Below, piece by piece: positions 18,377 to 29,197 of a stretch of DNA of 64,000 nucleotides; within the stretch, counting starts at the first letter, position 1, and each line of letters starts with the position of its first letter. The notes under the pieces are model-generated. The model did not search any database, was not told the origin of the DNA, and saw only the letters and a list, made by a program, of their open reading frames with translations. Both the position numbers and the translations under genes were made by a program. This stretch comes from Histomonas meleagridis (taxonomy: Eukaryota; Parabasalia; Tritrichomonadida; Dientamoebidae), in assembly GCA_020186115.1 (NCBI GenBank), contig WSYJ01000149.1:124001-188000 (forward strand), read 5' to 3'.

Positions 18377-19709
18377 TTTTTGCTATATTTTAAATATGTC
18401 TTTGTGGTAATTTTTGTAAATTCATGATCAACGGTGACGATACAATATACATAAAAGTGCAATTTTGTGTGATTTATTCAAAATGATCGTTTTGTTTAAA
18501 ATCAAAAAGTGAATTAGAATAACATCAATCAAGAAAAACGTTTAACTCAAAAATCCATCCTTGCATAATATTATTCCAAGGATTTTGGGAAGCTAATATT
18601 TCTTTGAAATTTCAAAAAAATAAAATCTTAAATCGTAAGTTCTTGATAAAATTTTTATCTCACATTAAAAAATAGACAACAATAAGAGCATTCAACAAAA
18701 AGGATAGATTTGTTCGTTATAAATACAAAAATACAGATGGAATCATTGTTTACTTTTCGTCTTTCCCAGAAGGACAGAAGCGATTTTTATGTTGTTGTAA
18801 AATATTATTTATGCTTCAAATAAAAAATTAAATAAGATGAATAAACTCGAGCATTAATGTATTGAATTTTATGAGAAATTATGAAGACATTAACTAATAT
18901 ATTTTATCTTGTTTCATCTCATTTCAGAAATATGATATAACACAAAATCAAATCATATATTATCATAAATATTCACATGTAAATTTTTATTATTACATAA
19001 AATATTAACATAAAATATGAATATAATGATTTCACAAAAACAAAACAAAATGTTTTTAGATAAATACTTATCTCAATGTTATTGGTTTTATATAAAAATT
19101 ATTTGTACCAAATGTCATTGATGTAATTCTGGAATGCTTGCATGGAGAAATTGTTCATTCAATTTTTTTTTAGATTTTTATGCACACCTAATAATAAAAA
19201 AAGGTAGTAAAGGTATCCTATCAAGTATGAATTTCTTGTTAAGATCAAAGATGCTAATACAATTGCTGCATTATTTGAAATAATTTCCAATTAACATTTT
19301 GGAATATCAAATAAAACATTTAAATCTTATCATTTAGCATTGGCATCAATTCCTTCCATGTCAAATTGTAAGATAAACAATTTTAATGGAATCTAATAGT
19401 GAGTTCCTTTTTATGACCAATAATTTGTTTATGAATAAATATTAAATAGGAATAATAACTCATAGAATACCGGTCTGGTTTACATCGATTTCATTTAAGT
19501 TATACCTGAGCAAAAATAAATTCTTATTCATTGAATATAACCTGATAATCTATAGATGCCAAAAATCTTTTACTATGAAAATGCAAAACTTCATATTTTT
19601 ATGATATATAATTAAAATTTTAGCGTTATTCAACATTTTAATTCTCAAGAAATAATTTTTCTCTAATTTTTGCACATTATTAAAGAAAGAAAAATTTTGC
19701 ATAAACTAT
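18377..19709. other. 1.3 kb intergenic, no gene recognised
   Basis: AT-rich with many stops in all frames. Around 19200-19390 there is a hint of decayed coding sequence, but no family I can name. No tRNA-like or rRNA-like structure seen. Confidence 0.4.
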
Positions 19710-21200
19710 TTACATATTTGACCATTCCAAGTTTCTCAATGCCACATTATTCGCTAACTCATTAAACGATGGTAATTTTCCATCGTCCTCCTTTTTATGC
19801 AATGACTTATACGTTTCCACCGTCAGCACTTCCTGCACGATGGAAATTGTAATGTTAAACATCAACAAAAGCGCGAATGCCACCCAAAGCGATGTGTACG
19901 AGAATCCGACGTAAGGGCTCATATCTGTTTGTAATGTTGTTGCGTCATAAACTTCTTTTATTGAATCACCGTGCATTACGCAGAACAAAAATGAAGCGCA
20001 TTGTAAAGGTGAAGCGAATGCATCATTTAGATGACCAAAGAAACACATTCCGAATGCCCAAAACCCAAAAAAGAATGGAATGCAACCAACAAGGAACTGC
20101 ATAACTTTCACAGTTGATGATAACAACACATGTATAATTAGATTTGTTGACTTGTTTAATTTCAGATAACGTATCAATGTAAAGCTGTGAAAAAGTGTTG
20201 AAATTGCAATTACATAAAGAAATGGAGAAACTTCTTTAGTGACATCTTGTCCAACCTGAATATATAATGTTGAAGAAGCTATTGATACCGAATGTGTGAC
20301 CAATGTAAATATGTCCCATTTATCAAATTTCTTCTTAAATATTTCTTTCCATGGAATATTTATATCCATTGAACGATGTTTCGAATATTTATAAAGTGAA
20401 ATTGTATTCTTTATTAAAATTAATAATGTGATGACATTTAATACAATAATAAGAAATGGTAATGAATAATAGAGATAGAAAATGGCATTGCCTTCATATA
20501 CTTCGGGATTTTCTTGGATTCTTGAATGTTCAATGTCAAGAAAGATCGTATCGGTGGTGAGGTCACGAGTGAATGTGCCTTTGATGGAAAGCGTCATACG
20601 GTAATCATACGTGTCTTTATTGACTTGAATGTGATAATCTGCTATAACTTCAACACTGGAAAAAACATCAAGGCTTTTACAAATTTGATCAATAATAAGA
20701 TCAATATCTTCTCTAACAAGTTGAAGTTTAAAGGATTCAGCGCCTTGAAAAGCAACCTCTATCTCCGCTGATGAAAGTGAGTCAACGGTAAAAGAAACTG
20801 GAAATGATTGATGAAAAGTAAAAAAGCGTGAACATAACTCAGTAAAAATAAACTTGAAATCACCTATAAAGTATAATTGACCAACACCAATTGGAATACC
20901 ATCAGGTTGTTCTGGAAAATCGAGTTCGCCTAAAAAATAATCAGAAATTGCATTTGAAAAATCTTGAGTAAAAACTACTCTAGATTCTTGGTGAAATACG
21001 GCAAGAAAAGCATATAGAATAAATATTGCAACGTCTAAAAAGCAGACCCAAGGAATTTTATAATGATATTTCCAATTATCAACTAACTTATGTGGCTTTA
21101 ATTGAGGAACTTGGTCGCCATGATATGAAGCAACAAATTTTACATCTGCAAGTTTGGTTTCATCGAATCCAGCAAGCGTAATTTTCCGAAAGTTTGTCAT
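19710..21200 (-). CDS. mucolipin-type (TRPML/PKD family) cation channel
   Basis: This 496-residue protein begins at the ATG at 21200 ('MTNFRK'); the longer frame has only TTG. Order of parts: a cytosolic N-terminus, TM1 (about 49-68, 'IPWVCFLDVAIF'), a long lumenal loop of about 175 residues with 'FTFHQSFPVSFTVDSLSSAE', then five further membrane segments beginning 'YYSLPFLIIVLNVITLLIL'. A pore region with 'SFLFCVMHGDSIKEV' precedes the last segment. The long first loop, the 'NGD/HGDS' type selectivity region and the length match mucolipins, which release calcium from endolysosomes. The C-terminus is short, without a classic dileucine signal that I can identify. The Rab gene on the same strand ends 39 nt upstream. 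Confidence 0.82.
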   Translation of the reverse strand: MTNFRKITLAGFDETKLADVKFVASYHGDQVPQLKPHKLVDNWKYHYKIPWVCFLDVAIFILYAFLAVFHQESRVVFTQDFSNAISDYFLGELDFPEQPDGIPIGVGQLYFIGDFKFIFTELCSRFFTFHQSFPVSFTVDSLSSAEIEVAFQGAESFKLQLVREDIDLIIDQICKSLDVFSSVEVIADYHIQVNKDTYDYRMTLSIKGTFTRDLTTDTIFLDIEHSRIQENPEVYEGNAIFYLYYSLPFLIIVLNVITLLILIKNTISLYKYSKHRSMDINIPWKEIFKKKFDKWDIFTLVTHSVSIASSTLYIQVGQDVTKEVSPFLYVIAISTLFHSFTLIRYLKLNKSTNLIIHVLLSSTVKVMQFLVGCIPFFFGFWAFGMCFFGHLNDAFASPLQCASFLFCVMHGDSIKEVYDATTLQTDMSPYVGFSYTSLWVAFALLLMFNITISIVQEVLTVETYKSLHKKEDDGKLPSFNELANNVALRNLEWSNM

Positions 21201-21239
21201 CTTCAATTCGAACAAACATAGTCAAAAGATATTTGTTTT

Positions 21240-21842
21240 TTATTTGTTGCAACAACCAGTAGAATCAGTTTTTTGTGCTTGAGGTGGAGTTACTGTTTTA
21301 GATGATAATTTTCCTGTTTCTGCTCTGTCATAAACTAATTTAGCGGCTCGATTAAATGCTTCTGTTACATTATCACCACCACGTGCAGATGTTTCAATGT
21401 ACGTAAGTTGGTGAGATGCAGCAAATGTTTGTGCTTCTGATAATGATACTACTCTTTGTGATGATAAATCAAGTTTGTTACCAATCATTGTTATTGCAGC
21501 ATTTGGATCACATAACGCATGAACATCATTAAGCCAAAGGCTTAAATTATCAAATGACTTTCTATCAGTGATATCATATACTAAAATTACGCCAACAGCA
21601 TGACGAAAGTATGACTTTGCAATTGATCTAAATTTTTCTTGTCCAGCTGTATCCCAAATTTGTAATTTAATTGGTTGTCCATCAATTTCAAGAACTGTTG
21701 ACATATATTCTACACCAATCGTAGAAACATTTTCTGCTGAAAACTGATCATCAATCAGACGCTTCAATATAGATGTTTTTCCAACACCACTAGAACCAAT
21801 AACAATAAACTTAAAGCTATGTTTGTATTCGACTCCTATCAT
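21240..21842 (-). CDS. Rab-family small GTPase
   Basis: This 200-residue vesicle-traffic GTPase has all nucleotide motifs: P-loop 'GSSGVGKTS', switch I with 'STIGVEY', 'WDTAGQEKFRSI' (RabF region), 'GNKLDL' and 'ETSARG'. The C-terminus 'STGCCNK' carries the double cysteine used for geranylgeranylation. Effector-region residues lean towards the Rab2/4/14 or Rab1-like groups, and I do not force a subclass. The ATG at 21842 gives the normal N-terminal length. Confidence 0.93.
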   Translation of the reverse strand: MIGVEYKHSFKFIVIGSSGVGKTSILKRLIDDQFSAENVSTIGVEYMSTVLEIDGQPIKLQIWDTAGQEKFRSIAKSYFRHAVGVILVYDITDRKSFDNLSLWLNDVHALCDPNAAITMIGNKLDLSSQRVVSLSEAQTFAASHQLTYIETSARGGDNVTEAFNRAAKLVYDRAETGKLSSKTVTPPQAQKTDSTGCCNK

Positions 21843-22582
21843 TTTTTTGAGTGTCTTGTCAATTCAATTCAATCCAAAATTGGGCACATTTAATTTTGGG
21901 GCATCCCGTTAAAACCACTCAAAACCCTTTGCGTGAAAAGACGATATGGAAACAACAGAATTCTATTGAAAATCACATCATTTTTTGTAAAGGCTTTTGT
22001 TTGTTCTCTTTGGGTTCATTAATGTTGTCATTTCACTTAATAACTTTGTGAATTCTTCATTATTTTTGGTATATGCTATAATTCTTTTTGTAGTTTTGAA
22101 TATTGAATTCAATACATTTATTAATGTTTGATACTTTGTTAACATTAGTACCAAAGTCCCAGATGCATCATTAATAGTATTCTACTTCTTTTCCTCATGG
22201 AAAATATCCATTAGTTTCAATTATAAGTTCGTTTATACAAATTCAGAATTTTCCTTTTTCTTTCGCAAGTCGAAGACAAATTGAACACACTTATAAAATA
22301 AGTGGACATTAATAAATTTTTGTTTTTGATGAAGTTTTTTGACAAATATTTATTTTGTTGAAATATCAAGATATCTTAAATCGATTGATTATATTTTTAT
22401 ATTTTTAACCCGAAAGTTGAATTCACAAAATGAATGGAAGTATTAAATAATTTATATTTGAATCTCTACATATTAATTTGATGAATATGTTTTTACCTTT
22501 TTAAAAATTGACAAACTTTGTTTAGTATCATTTCACAAGTCAACGGTTTGTACGGTTTGGCCGTTCCTTTCTTCTCAGAGCC
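21843..22582. other. intergenic between divergent Rab and RPL17 genes
   Basis: No gene seen. AACGG-type motifs sit immediately upstream of RPL17 (see separate entry). The rest is AT-rich. Confidence 0.4.
22542..22568 (+). promoter_or_regulatory. AACGGTTTG / TACGGTTTGG / CCGTT cluster before RPL17
   Basis: Within 45 nt of the RPL17 ATG the text has AACGGTTTG, ACGGTTTGG and an inverted GGCCGTTCC. Repeated Myb-type cores followed by a pyrimidine-rich CTTTCTTCTCAG just before the start fit a strong ribosomal-protein promoter. This is inference from motif density and position. Confidence 0.4.
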
Positions 22583-23068
22583 ATGAAGTACACCTACAAA
22601 TCTAATGGTGCTCCAGTCCTTAAGGCTTGCACTCCAACTGAACGCGTCCACTTCAAGCCAATGTTCGAAACAGGCCGTGCTATCAATGGAATGAAGGTAT
22701 CAAAGGCCCTTGCATATCTCGAAGCAGTTATCGAGCACAAGCGTGCTGTTCCATTCTTCCGCTACAACGAAGGTATTCCACACCATGCACAAGGTAAGGA
22801 ATGGGGCTGCCCATCCTCAAGATGGCCAGAAAAGTCTGCCAAGTTATTCATCAAACTTATCAAGAATGCATTGGCAGGTGCTGCTCAAAAGCCAGAAATC
22901 AACGTTGACAACTTATACATTGTTCACGTTCAATGCAATTATGCAAGAATGTATCGTTATCGCCGTATCCACCAAGCACACGGACGTGTTAAGTGCTATG
23001 CTTCACCACCAACTAATGTTCAAATCGTTCTTGCTGAAAAGAAGGCTCCAGTTAAAGCAGCTAAATAA
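22583..23068 (+). CDS. RPL17: 60S ribosomal protein L17 (uL22)
   Basis: This 161-residue protein has the uL22 fold. Visible family blocks are 'GRAINGMKVSKALAYLEAV', 'AVPFFRYNEGIPHHAQG', 'GRWPEKSA'-like 'SSRWPEKSAKLFIKLIKNA' and the exit-tunnel loop region 'MYRYRRIHQAHGRV'. It lines the polypeptide exit tunnel of the large subunit. Start and length agree with eukaryotic L17, the C-terminal extension being short (ends 'APVKAAK'). Confidence 0.95.
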   Translation: MKYTYKSNGAPVLKACTPTERVHFKPMFETGRAINGMKVSKALAYLEAVIEHKRAVPFFRYNEGIPHHAQGKEWGCPSSRWPEKSAKLFIKLIKNALAGAAQKPEINVDNLYIVHVQCNYARMYRYRRIHQAHGRVKCYASPPTNVQIVLAEKKAPVKAAK

Positions 23069-23234
23069 ACACAATCAAGATTTGAATTCTCATTTTCAAA
23101 CAAGCAACAACAGTTGGAACTCGCTTGCGCTTCCAGTTTCCTAAAATCATTGATACTTGAAAATTATTGATACTAATAATTGTTGAAAAATCTTATTTGA
23201 CTTTTACGTCATATTAACTTTTGTGAACAAGTTG

Positions 23235-23242
23235 CCTTTAGC
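23235..23242 (+). promoter_or_regulatory. CCTTTAGC, possible M5-like initiator
   Basis: CCTTTAGC about 85-92 nt before the proteasome ATG resembles the M5 core promoter motif (CCTTTAGY, as I recall it) reported for Trichomonas vaginalis. The distance would imply an unusually long 5' UTR, so confidence is low. Confidence 0.25.
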
Positions 23243-23326
23243 TGTTAAGGAACATCTTCTTTGTTAAGTAAAGATTCCGGAGATACATAAAAAACATTAG
23301 AATTTTTACAAAAGTGACAATTTCAT

Positions 23327-24028
23327 ATGTCTTCATATTCTCGCTCCATCACAAGGTTCAGTCCAGATGGGCGATTATTTCAAATAGAACATGCGCACGC
23401 AGCTGTAAAACGCGGTACAACCGTTGTTGCCACACAATCCAAAGATATGATTGTAATTGCTATAGAAAAATCAGCAGTAGCTAAGCTTCAAGATCCAAGC
23501 ACCTTCAGGAAAGTTGTTCCTCTTGATGATCACATCATGTGCGCATTTGCAGGTCTTCATGCAGATGCTCGAGTTCTTGTTGGCAAAGCACAAATCGAAT
23601 GTCAAAGCCACAGACTTACATACCAAGACCCAATTACAGTTGAACGAATTGCTCGTTATATTGCTACGGTCCAACTTCGATATACCCAATCTGGTGGTGT
23701 TCGACCATTTGGCGTTGCTACATTAGTTTGTGGGTTTGATTCAACTCAACAACCGCACATCTACGAAACTCTTCCATCTGGTGGTTATACCGAGTGGAAA
23801 GCGCGTACAATCGGAAGACACGATCAAACAGTTATGGAATATCTCGAAAAGCATTACAAAGATGAAAGCAGCGATGACGAAGCGATGAAACTCGCTGTGG
23901 GATCTCTATTAGAGGTTGTGGAAAACGGAGCTAAGAATCTTGAGGTAGCTGTAATGAAACGCGGAGAGACAATGAAACTTTTGGAAGAAAGCGAGTTGAA
24001 TGAGATCATTAGTACAATCAACAAATGA
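23327..24028 (+). CDS. 20S proteasome alpha4-type subunit (PSMA7 family)
   Basis: This 233-residue proteasome alpha-ring subunit begins 'SYSRSITRFSPDGRLFQ', the alpha N-terminal gate helix signature. It continues with 'KLQDPSTFRKVVPLDDHI', 'AFAGLHADARVLV', 'ECQSHRLTYQDPITVE' and 'RPFGVATLVCGFD', all close to the alpha4 group. The usual 'EYA' of the gate motif is 'EHA' here, a change worth noting. The C-terminal third is acidic ('DESSDDEA') and then Leu-rich. Alpha subunits are non-catalytic and form the gated outer rings. Confidence 0.93.
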   Translation: MSSYSRSITRFSPDGRLFQIEHAHAAVKRGTTVVATQSKDMIVIAIEKSAVAKLQDPSTFRKVVPLDDHIMCAFAGLHADARVLVGKAQIECQSHRLTYQDPITVERIARYIATVQLRYTQSGGVRPFGVATLVCGFDSTQQPHIYETLPSGGYTEWKARTIGRHDQTVMEYLEKHYKDESSDDEAMKLAVGSLLEVVENGAKNLEVAVMKRGETMKLLEESELNEIISTINK

Positions 24029-24228
24029 TTAGAAATTTTTGTTTTTGGTGTAAGTTGCAGGAAAATAATTTATGTTTATTGTTTTCAACTTCAACTCGAA
24101 GCGCGTTTTAAATTATTGAAACAATAAGCGACCAGTTTCTTCATCATCTTTTTTCTCTATAATTAATTTCAATATTTCAAAACATTTTGTTCGAAGAATG
24201 ATAAAATTTCAAAGCTATTGAATTGCTG

Positions 24229-24900
24229 TTTTATAATAAGTATTTCATTTGCTGTTTTATTGATTTCAAACACTTTCTCGGCATAAAAATATTTCTATGA
24301 AATTCAATTACTGCTTCATATGCATATTTCAATGTTTCCGCATGCAATTGCATATTTACTGTATTATATACATTTGCACCATTCTTAAGTAAATATTTAA
24401 AACATTTTGCTGATCCAAAAAATGCTGCATAATCAATTAATGTAACATTTTCTTTAACAAATGAAAATATTTCATAAAGTGATGGTTTAATTGTTTGATT
24501 AAAAACAAAATTTGTTTGCAATGATATTTCTTGAAGTTTTTCTACTTCATCATTTCGAATTATTTTCGCAATTTCATTTGTCTATTTCCTTCTTTAATTA
24601 ATTTCTTATGAAGTTTACAATTATCTTTTGATAGTTCATCATAATTTACAAAAGACATGTAATAATAGCTCTGGTTGTTTTTTGCAATGTTTGGTTCAAG
24701 AAAATTATGTTCAATCATAGCTTCAAGAAGATAAGATGATTCATATGTATGAATTTTAAGAAATCGTCCAAATACGTCAAATTTTGTTCTTCAATGTTTG
24801 GAATGAGTTCATCATAAAATATTGGATTATCTCTTCTAAACATGATTCTTGTGCTTTTAATTCGTTCACATAATGAAAAAAGATATAAAACAAATTAATT
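24229..24900 (-). pseudogene. DUF3447 gene relic
   Basis: Read leftwards from about 24900, pieces of a DUF3447 protein appear in order: a decayed N-terminal helical part, a segment like 'AKIIRNDEVEKLQEIS', then 'NVTLIDYAAFFGSAKCFKYL' with 'FHRN'. Deletions remove the middle of 'GKYAVAGGNEE', and frameshifts break it repeatedly. No ankyrin modules follow. It is a dead copy. Confidence 0.65.
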
Positions 24901-25340
24901 AATATTTTATCATTTTTTTCTTTTTCAAATTTGTAATAAATATTTCAAATTTTTATTTGAGCAACAAAAGATGAGTATAATAAAATGGAAACAAGAAAAT
25001 TAAATATACATTGTGTTATATAATCGTCAAATAATTTTATTGATGATTGAGCTTGTTTTCATTATTTTCTTGGAGGAACCTTTCTTTGATATGAGGCACC
25101 CCAATATAACTTCACAGACAATTTAAACGGTCAATTTAACCTAAATCAAAGATCTTTATAAAGCTTCAAGATTTTCATATAATGGAATATTTATTTTAGT
25201 TATATTGAAACATTGATGCAATTTTATTATATCATTAATAGAAATAAAAATATTTATATTTGAAGTTACAAAAATTGAATGCGAAACGATATGTAATTTG
25301 ATCGGCAAAAAGTGGGTGATGTCATTTGACATTAGTTCAC
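24901..25340. other. intergenic upstream of AP-3 beta
   Basis: AT-rich; no gene recognised. The TTTGACATTAGTTCAC run directly before the ATG could include an initiator. Confidence 0.3.
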
Positions 25341-27473
25341 ATGATTTCAGTCGGTGGCGATTACACAAGTTATGGTCACTCTATTGATGAAATAAATGCA
25401 AACGAACAAGAGAAGCAACTCGGCATTGACCTTGCTCCAACAATTACTCAAAATCTTCAATCAACGAAGATAAAAGATAAACTTAATGGTGTTAAATCCC
25501 TTCTTAGTGTCATGTCTAAAGGTGATGATGTCAAAGAGTTTTTCCCTCTTGTTGTTCAAGAAATCACATCTGAAGATGAAACTCTTCGTCATTTATCATA
25601 TGTATATCTTGTTCAATATGCCGAAGCTGATCCTGATTCTGCTCTTATGTCTGTCAATACTTTCCAGCGATCACTTAGTGATGAAGATCCAATTGTTCGT
25701 GCAATGTCATTAAAAATCTTATCTTCAATTCGTTCACCCGAAATCATTGAAATTGTTCTAGATGCCGTTCAAACATGTTCACGAGATGCATCACCATATG
25801 TACGTAAAGCTGCAGCCCTTGCCTTAATCAAAATCTATGAAACAGATTCTGATTGTCTTGATGACATTCTTGTTATTCTCCAAAAACTCCTTAACGACAC
25901 ATCTGTAATTACAATCAGTGGAGCTCTTTATGCACTATCAATCATCAAACCTGATTATGATGAATTAGTCCATCCAATCTTTCGTACGCTCTGTAATGTT
26001 ATTAACAAACTTGATCCATGGGGCCAAACGATTGCATTACACATCCTTCAACGATATGCCCGACGTAATTTTAAGCGACCAACCGCCACCGATGAATGGT
26101 TAATTGGCGATGATGTCGAAGAAGAAGAGATTGATCCCGATCTTACTCTTTTACTTAAGTGTGTCAAACCACTGTTAAGTTCGATCACACCATCTGTCAC
26201 ATTAGCAGCCTGTTCATTAATATTTTATTGTGCCCCTCCATATATGTTACAATTAATTGTTAAACCGATGATCCGTTTGACGTATAATAATTCCTCGATA
26301 TCATATGCCGCCTTATTATCGATCTCATCGTTCATCGCAGACAATGCTGAAATCTTTGTTCCACATATTCGTCATTTCTTTATTACATTTGAAGATATTC
26401 CACCGATAAAAATCTTAAAGTTACAAATCTTATCACAACTTTCACGTCCATCTAACTCAGATATCTTATTAAAGGAATTAGCACTTCATATCCATAGTCC
26501 TGACAAAGAAGTTGCATCAGCAGCAGTCAAAGCTATTGGCCGTACCGCATCCAATGCAGGCGACTCAAGTATTAATTGTATCAATGTCATCGTTAAGTTA
26601 TTATCATCACCTTCAATCACTGTCATCTCGCAAGCAGTGAAAATGTTATGTATCTTATTACGTCCATTACCCAAACAAATGAACGACAATGAAGTCGACA
26701 ACTTTAATTCTAATGAACTAATGGATTCAACAGAAGTTATTTCAGTCCTTAACAAGTTACTTAGTGTCTTTAACAAAATCAATGATGCGGAAACTAAAGC
26801 AGCGTTAGTATCATTAATCGGAGACAAGTCAATATTAATACCTTTACAAGCGCATGAAGTATTACGTCAATTAACTATAACATTTACACAACTTGAAACG
26901 CCAGTAAAGATGCAAACGGTGAACTTAGCAGCGAAACTTTTATGTGTTCGACCTAATGAAGTTAGTGATTTAACACGTTATGTATTTACTCTCGGATATT
27001 ATGATAACGATATCGACATCAGAGATCGATCGCGTCTATTACACCAATTATTAACAGCGCCTCAAAACAATACATTTATGAACAACGTGCGCCAAAAGAG
27101 TTTCGAATTTTTGTTCCCCAAAAAGCCAATTGTGATTTGGGAAGGAGACATAATGAAGGCATCCGAAATAGAAGTCGGTTCGTTCAGTCAAATGTTCGGT
27201 AAAAACATCGCAAAGAACGCTCTCGTACAGCAGTGGGCGGACCCGTCGAAGCTGCCGCCATCGTCGGTAAGGGACGAAAAGATAATCGAGAACGACGATG
27301 AAAACGCACTCAAAATCGAGCAGGATAATGAGGACGACTTGGAAATGTTCTTCGGGCCAAGAAAGGAAAAGAACGCAATACAGGTGCAGAAGCTGGACGA
27401 GGACTTCTTGAACATGACCGAGGACACAAAGGAAAGCGTCCAGAATAAGTCGGACGACTTCTTCGACTTATGA
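25341..27473 (+). CDS. AP-3 complex beta subunit
   Basis: This 710-residue adaptor large subunit would form the AP-3 coat that sorts cargo to lysosome-like organelles. I start at the ATG at 25341; the frame before it has only TTG. The trunk of helical repeats carries AP-3 beta hallmarks: 'YVYLVQYAEADPDSALMSVN', 'FQRSLSDEDPIVRAMSLKIL', 'SRDASPYVRKAAALALIKIY' and 'DPWGQTIALHILQRYAR'. After about residue 600 come an acidic, charged hinge and an end at 'DDFFDL'. There is no room for the C-terminal appendage of longer homologues. The last 300 nt are much richer in G and C than the front. Confidence 0.9.
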   Translation: MISVGGDYTSYGHSIDEINANEQEKQLGIDLAPTITQNLQSTKIKDKLNGVKSLLSVMSKGDDVKEFFPLVVQEITSEDETLRHLSYVYLVQYAEADPDSALMSVNTFQRSLSDEDPIVRAMSLKILSSIRSPEIIEIVLDAVQTCSRDASPYVRKAAALALIKIYETDSDCLDDILVILQKLLNDTSVITISGALYALSIIKPDYDELVHPIFRTLCNVINKLDPWGQTIALHILQRYARRNFKRPTATDEWLIGDDVEEEEIDPDLTLLLKCVKPLLSSITPSVTLAACSLIFYCAPPYMLQLIVKPMIRLTYNNSSISYAALLSISSFIADNAEIFVPHIRHFFITFEDIPPIKILKLQILSQLSRPSNSDILLKELALHIHSPDKEVASAAVKAIGRTASNAGDSSINCINVIVKLLSSPSITVISQAVKMLCILLRPLPKQMNDNEVDNFNSNELMDSTEVISVLNKLLSVFNKINDAETKAALVSLIGDKSILIPLQAHEVLRQLTITFTQLETPVKMQTVNLAAKLLCVRPNEVSDLTRYVFTLGYYDNDIDIRDRSRLLHQLLTAPQNNTFMNNVRQKSFEFLFPKKPIVIWEGDIMKASEIEVGSFSQMFGKNIAKNALVQQWADPSKLPPSSVRDEKIIENDDENALKIEQDNEDDLEMFFGPRKEKNAIQVQKLDEDFLNMTEDTKESVQNKSDDFFDL

Positions 27474-28276
27474 AGAAATAAACGAAAAGTCAAATTATTT
27501 TTGGAGTGAAATTATTTGCGCACTCATAACACTGTAAATGTGTTTTGGGCAATTCGACATTACTTTGACAGTATCTTAATGTCGCGTCCGATTGTAAAAT
27601 TCCTGTACGTTAAGGAGTTCTCAATTTTCTGAAGTTTATTGCAAGGGAATTTTTAATTTCAAGTATATCTCATTATGCATAGTGCTTTAAAAAAATTGAC
27701 AAAATTTCTCCATAACCTCATATAAAGAACTATTATATGGTATATATGAAATTCTTCATTATATTATACAGCGGTAAAAAATGCGGATATTTTATTAATT
27801 TTACACCATAACCACTAAAATCGTCTAATAAAAAAAATTTACCTATAGTTATAAAACTAATGAACATTGTATCAAATTAAAGAATAAATATGAATTTTAT
27901 TAATTTTAAAATATAATTACATTTTTTCAAATGTGTATTGAGATAATCAAAAAATAAGAAAATACTAAATAAAAATCATTGATACTTCAAAATAGTGAGT
28001 CTTTTTAAAGAGTTAATAAGATTTCACATTATAGAAAATCGTTTTGTGTTTGATATATTTCGCGAATTAACAAGTAAAGGAAAAGTTTAGTTGATTTTAT
28101 TTGTCAGACATTAATAAAAAGTAAAGTGGAGAGAGATATGAAATGAGAGTGAATATCGGGCCGATAGGGACATCTATTATTTTGATTTTTTTCAATGCAT
28201 TCGGATTTTTCTAAAATGACGTTTCGGCTATCAAAAAGCGAGAATAACGGTTTTTTGAGAAGGCGCAGAATAGGAA
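27474..28276. other. 0.8 kb intergenic, nothing recognised
   Basis: AT-rich between AP-3 beta and the PSP1 gene. No coding relic that I can identify. A GA-rich stretch (about 28115-28150) and ATATCGGGCCGATAGGG (a short GC-rich palindrome) lie before the PSP1 gene and may be promoter-related. Confidence 0.4.
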
Positions 28277-28987
28277 ATGCAAACGAGTTGGGAAGATCTC
28301 ACCAACGACGAAGATGTGGACACCAACCCAAACATGCAGTCATTATTACCATCATCACTAAGAGATGTGTGGGAAGACCCAGACTCACAAACAAATTTTT
28401 ATGTTAACACGAATCCTTCATTTATTAGTCAAAATAGAAGCTTCGGTTACGTAGGTTCTGCACCAATTCATAACAATTTCGTCCAAAATCAAATGAGATT
28501 CCAAGGAGAGATTCAAGATGAAAATAATTCTATTTTAAACCAAAGCTATCAGGTGGAATTCCATCCTAGTAGGTCTGCATGGTTTTATGCTCCTCAAAAA
28601 TGCAAAATAGAGATCGGAGATTATGTCTTAACAGAAGCAGATCGTGGATATGATATTGGAAAAGTTATCAATATTAAAAAAAGACCACCAACAATGGATT
28701 TAAGGTCTACCAAAATGATTGTAAGAATTGCACATAAAGATGAAATTGATAAATTACCACAAAAAGCAGAAAGTGAGAAATGTGCACTCGAAATGTGTCG
28801 TGCAAAAGCAGCAGAGCTTGGACTGCCCATGAATATAACAGGCGCTGAATTTCAATTTGATGGGAAAAAATTGACCTTTTATTACACATCTTCAACCTAT
28901 ATCGATTTTAGAGTTTTGGTTCGTACTCTTTTCAAGGTATATGGTACAAGAATATGGATGTGTTGTACGTCAGAATTGATAAAATAA
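28277..28987 (+). CDS. PSP1 C-terminal domain protein
   Basis: This 236-residue protein has a low-complexity N-terminus (about 90 residues, Asn/Asp/Ser-rich). It is followed by a complete PSP1 C-terminal domain: 'EIGDYVLTEADRGYDIGKVI', 'KAESEKCALEMCRAKAAELG', 'GAEFQFDGKKLTFYYTSS' and 'VDFRVLVRTLFKVYGTRIWM'-like ending. The domain is known from yeast Psp1, kinetoplastid proteins and bacterial YaaT/RicT, where it acts in RNA or developmental control. Its biochemical role is not settled. The ATG at 28277 is the first in frame. Confidence 0.85.
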   Translation: MQTSWEDLTNDEDVDTNPNMQSLLPSSLRDVWEDPDSQTNFYVNTNPSFISQNRSFGYVGSAPIHNNFVQNQMRFQGEIQDENNSILNQSYQVEFHPSRSAWFYAPQKCKIEIGDYVLTEADRGYDIGKVINIKKRPPTMDLRSTKMIVRIAHKDEIDKLPQKAESEKCALEMCRAKAAELGLPMNITGAEFQFDGKKLTFYYTSSTYIDFRVLVRTLFKVYGTRIWMCCTSELIK

Positions 28988-29197
28988 AGTTAGATATAAA
29001 CTGCATCATTTGATGAAAATTTTTGAACAAACAAATACAGATGTAAAGTATCGAAAATTGAATTTGAACGGTTAGTGTCAAATCCAACACAATTTTTACG
29101 GCAAAACAACAGAATCTCTCAAAAAGTGGACCGAAGTTCACGAAGTTTTGTGAACACTAATAAACATAACAAAAAATTATTAGAAGATATATTTATT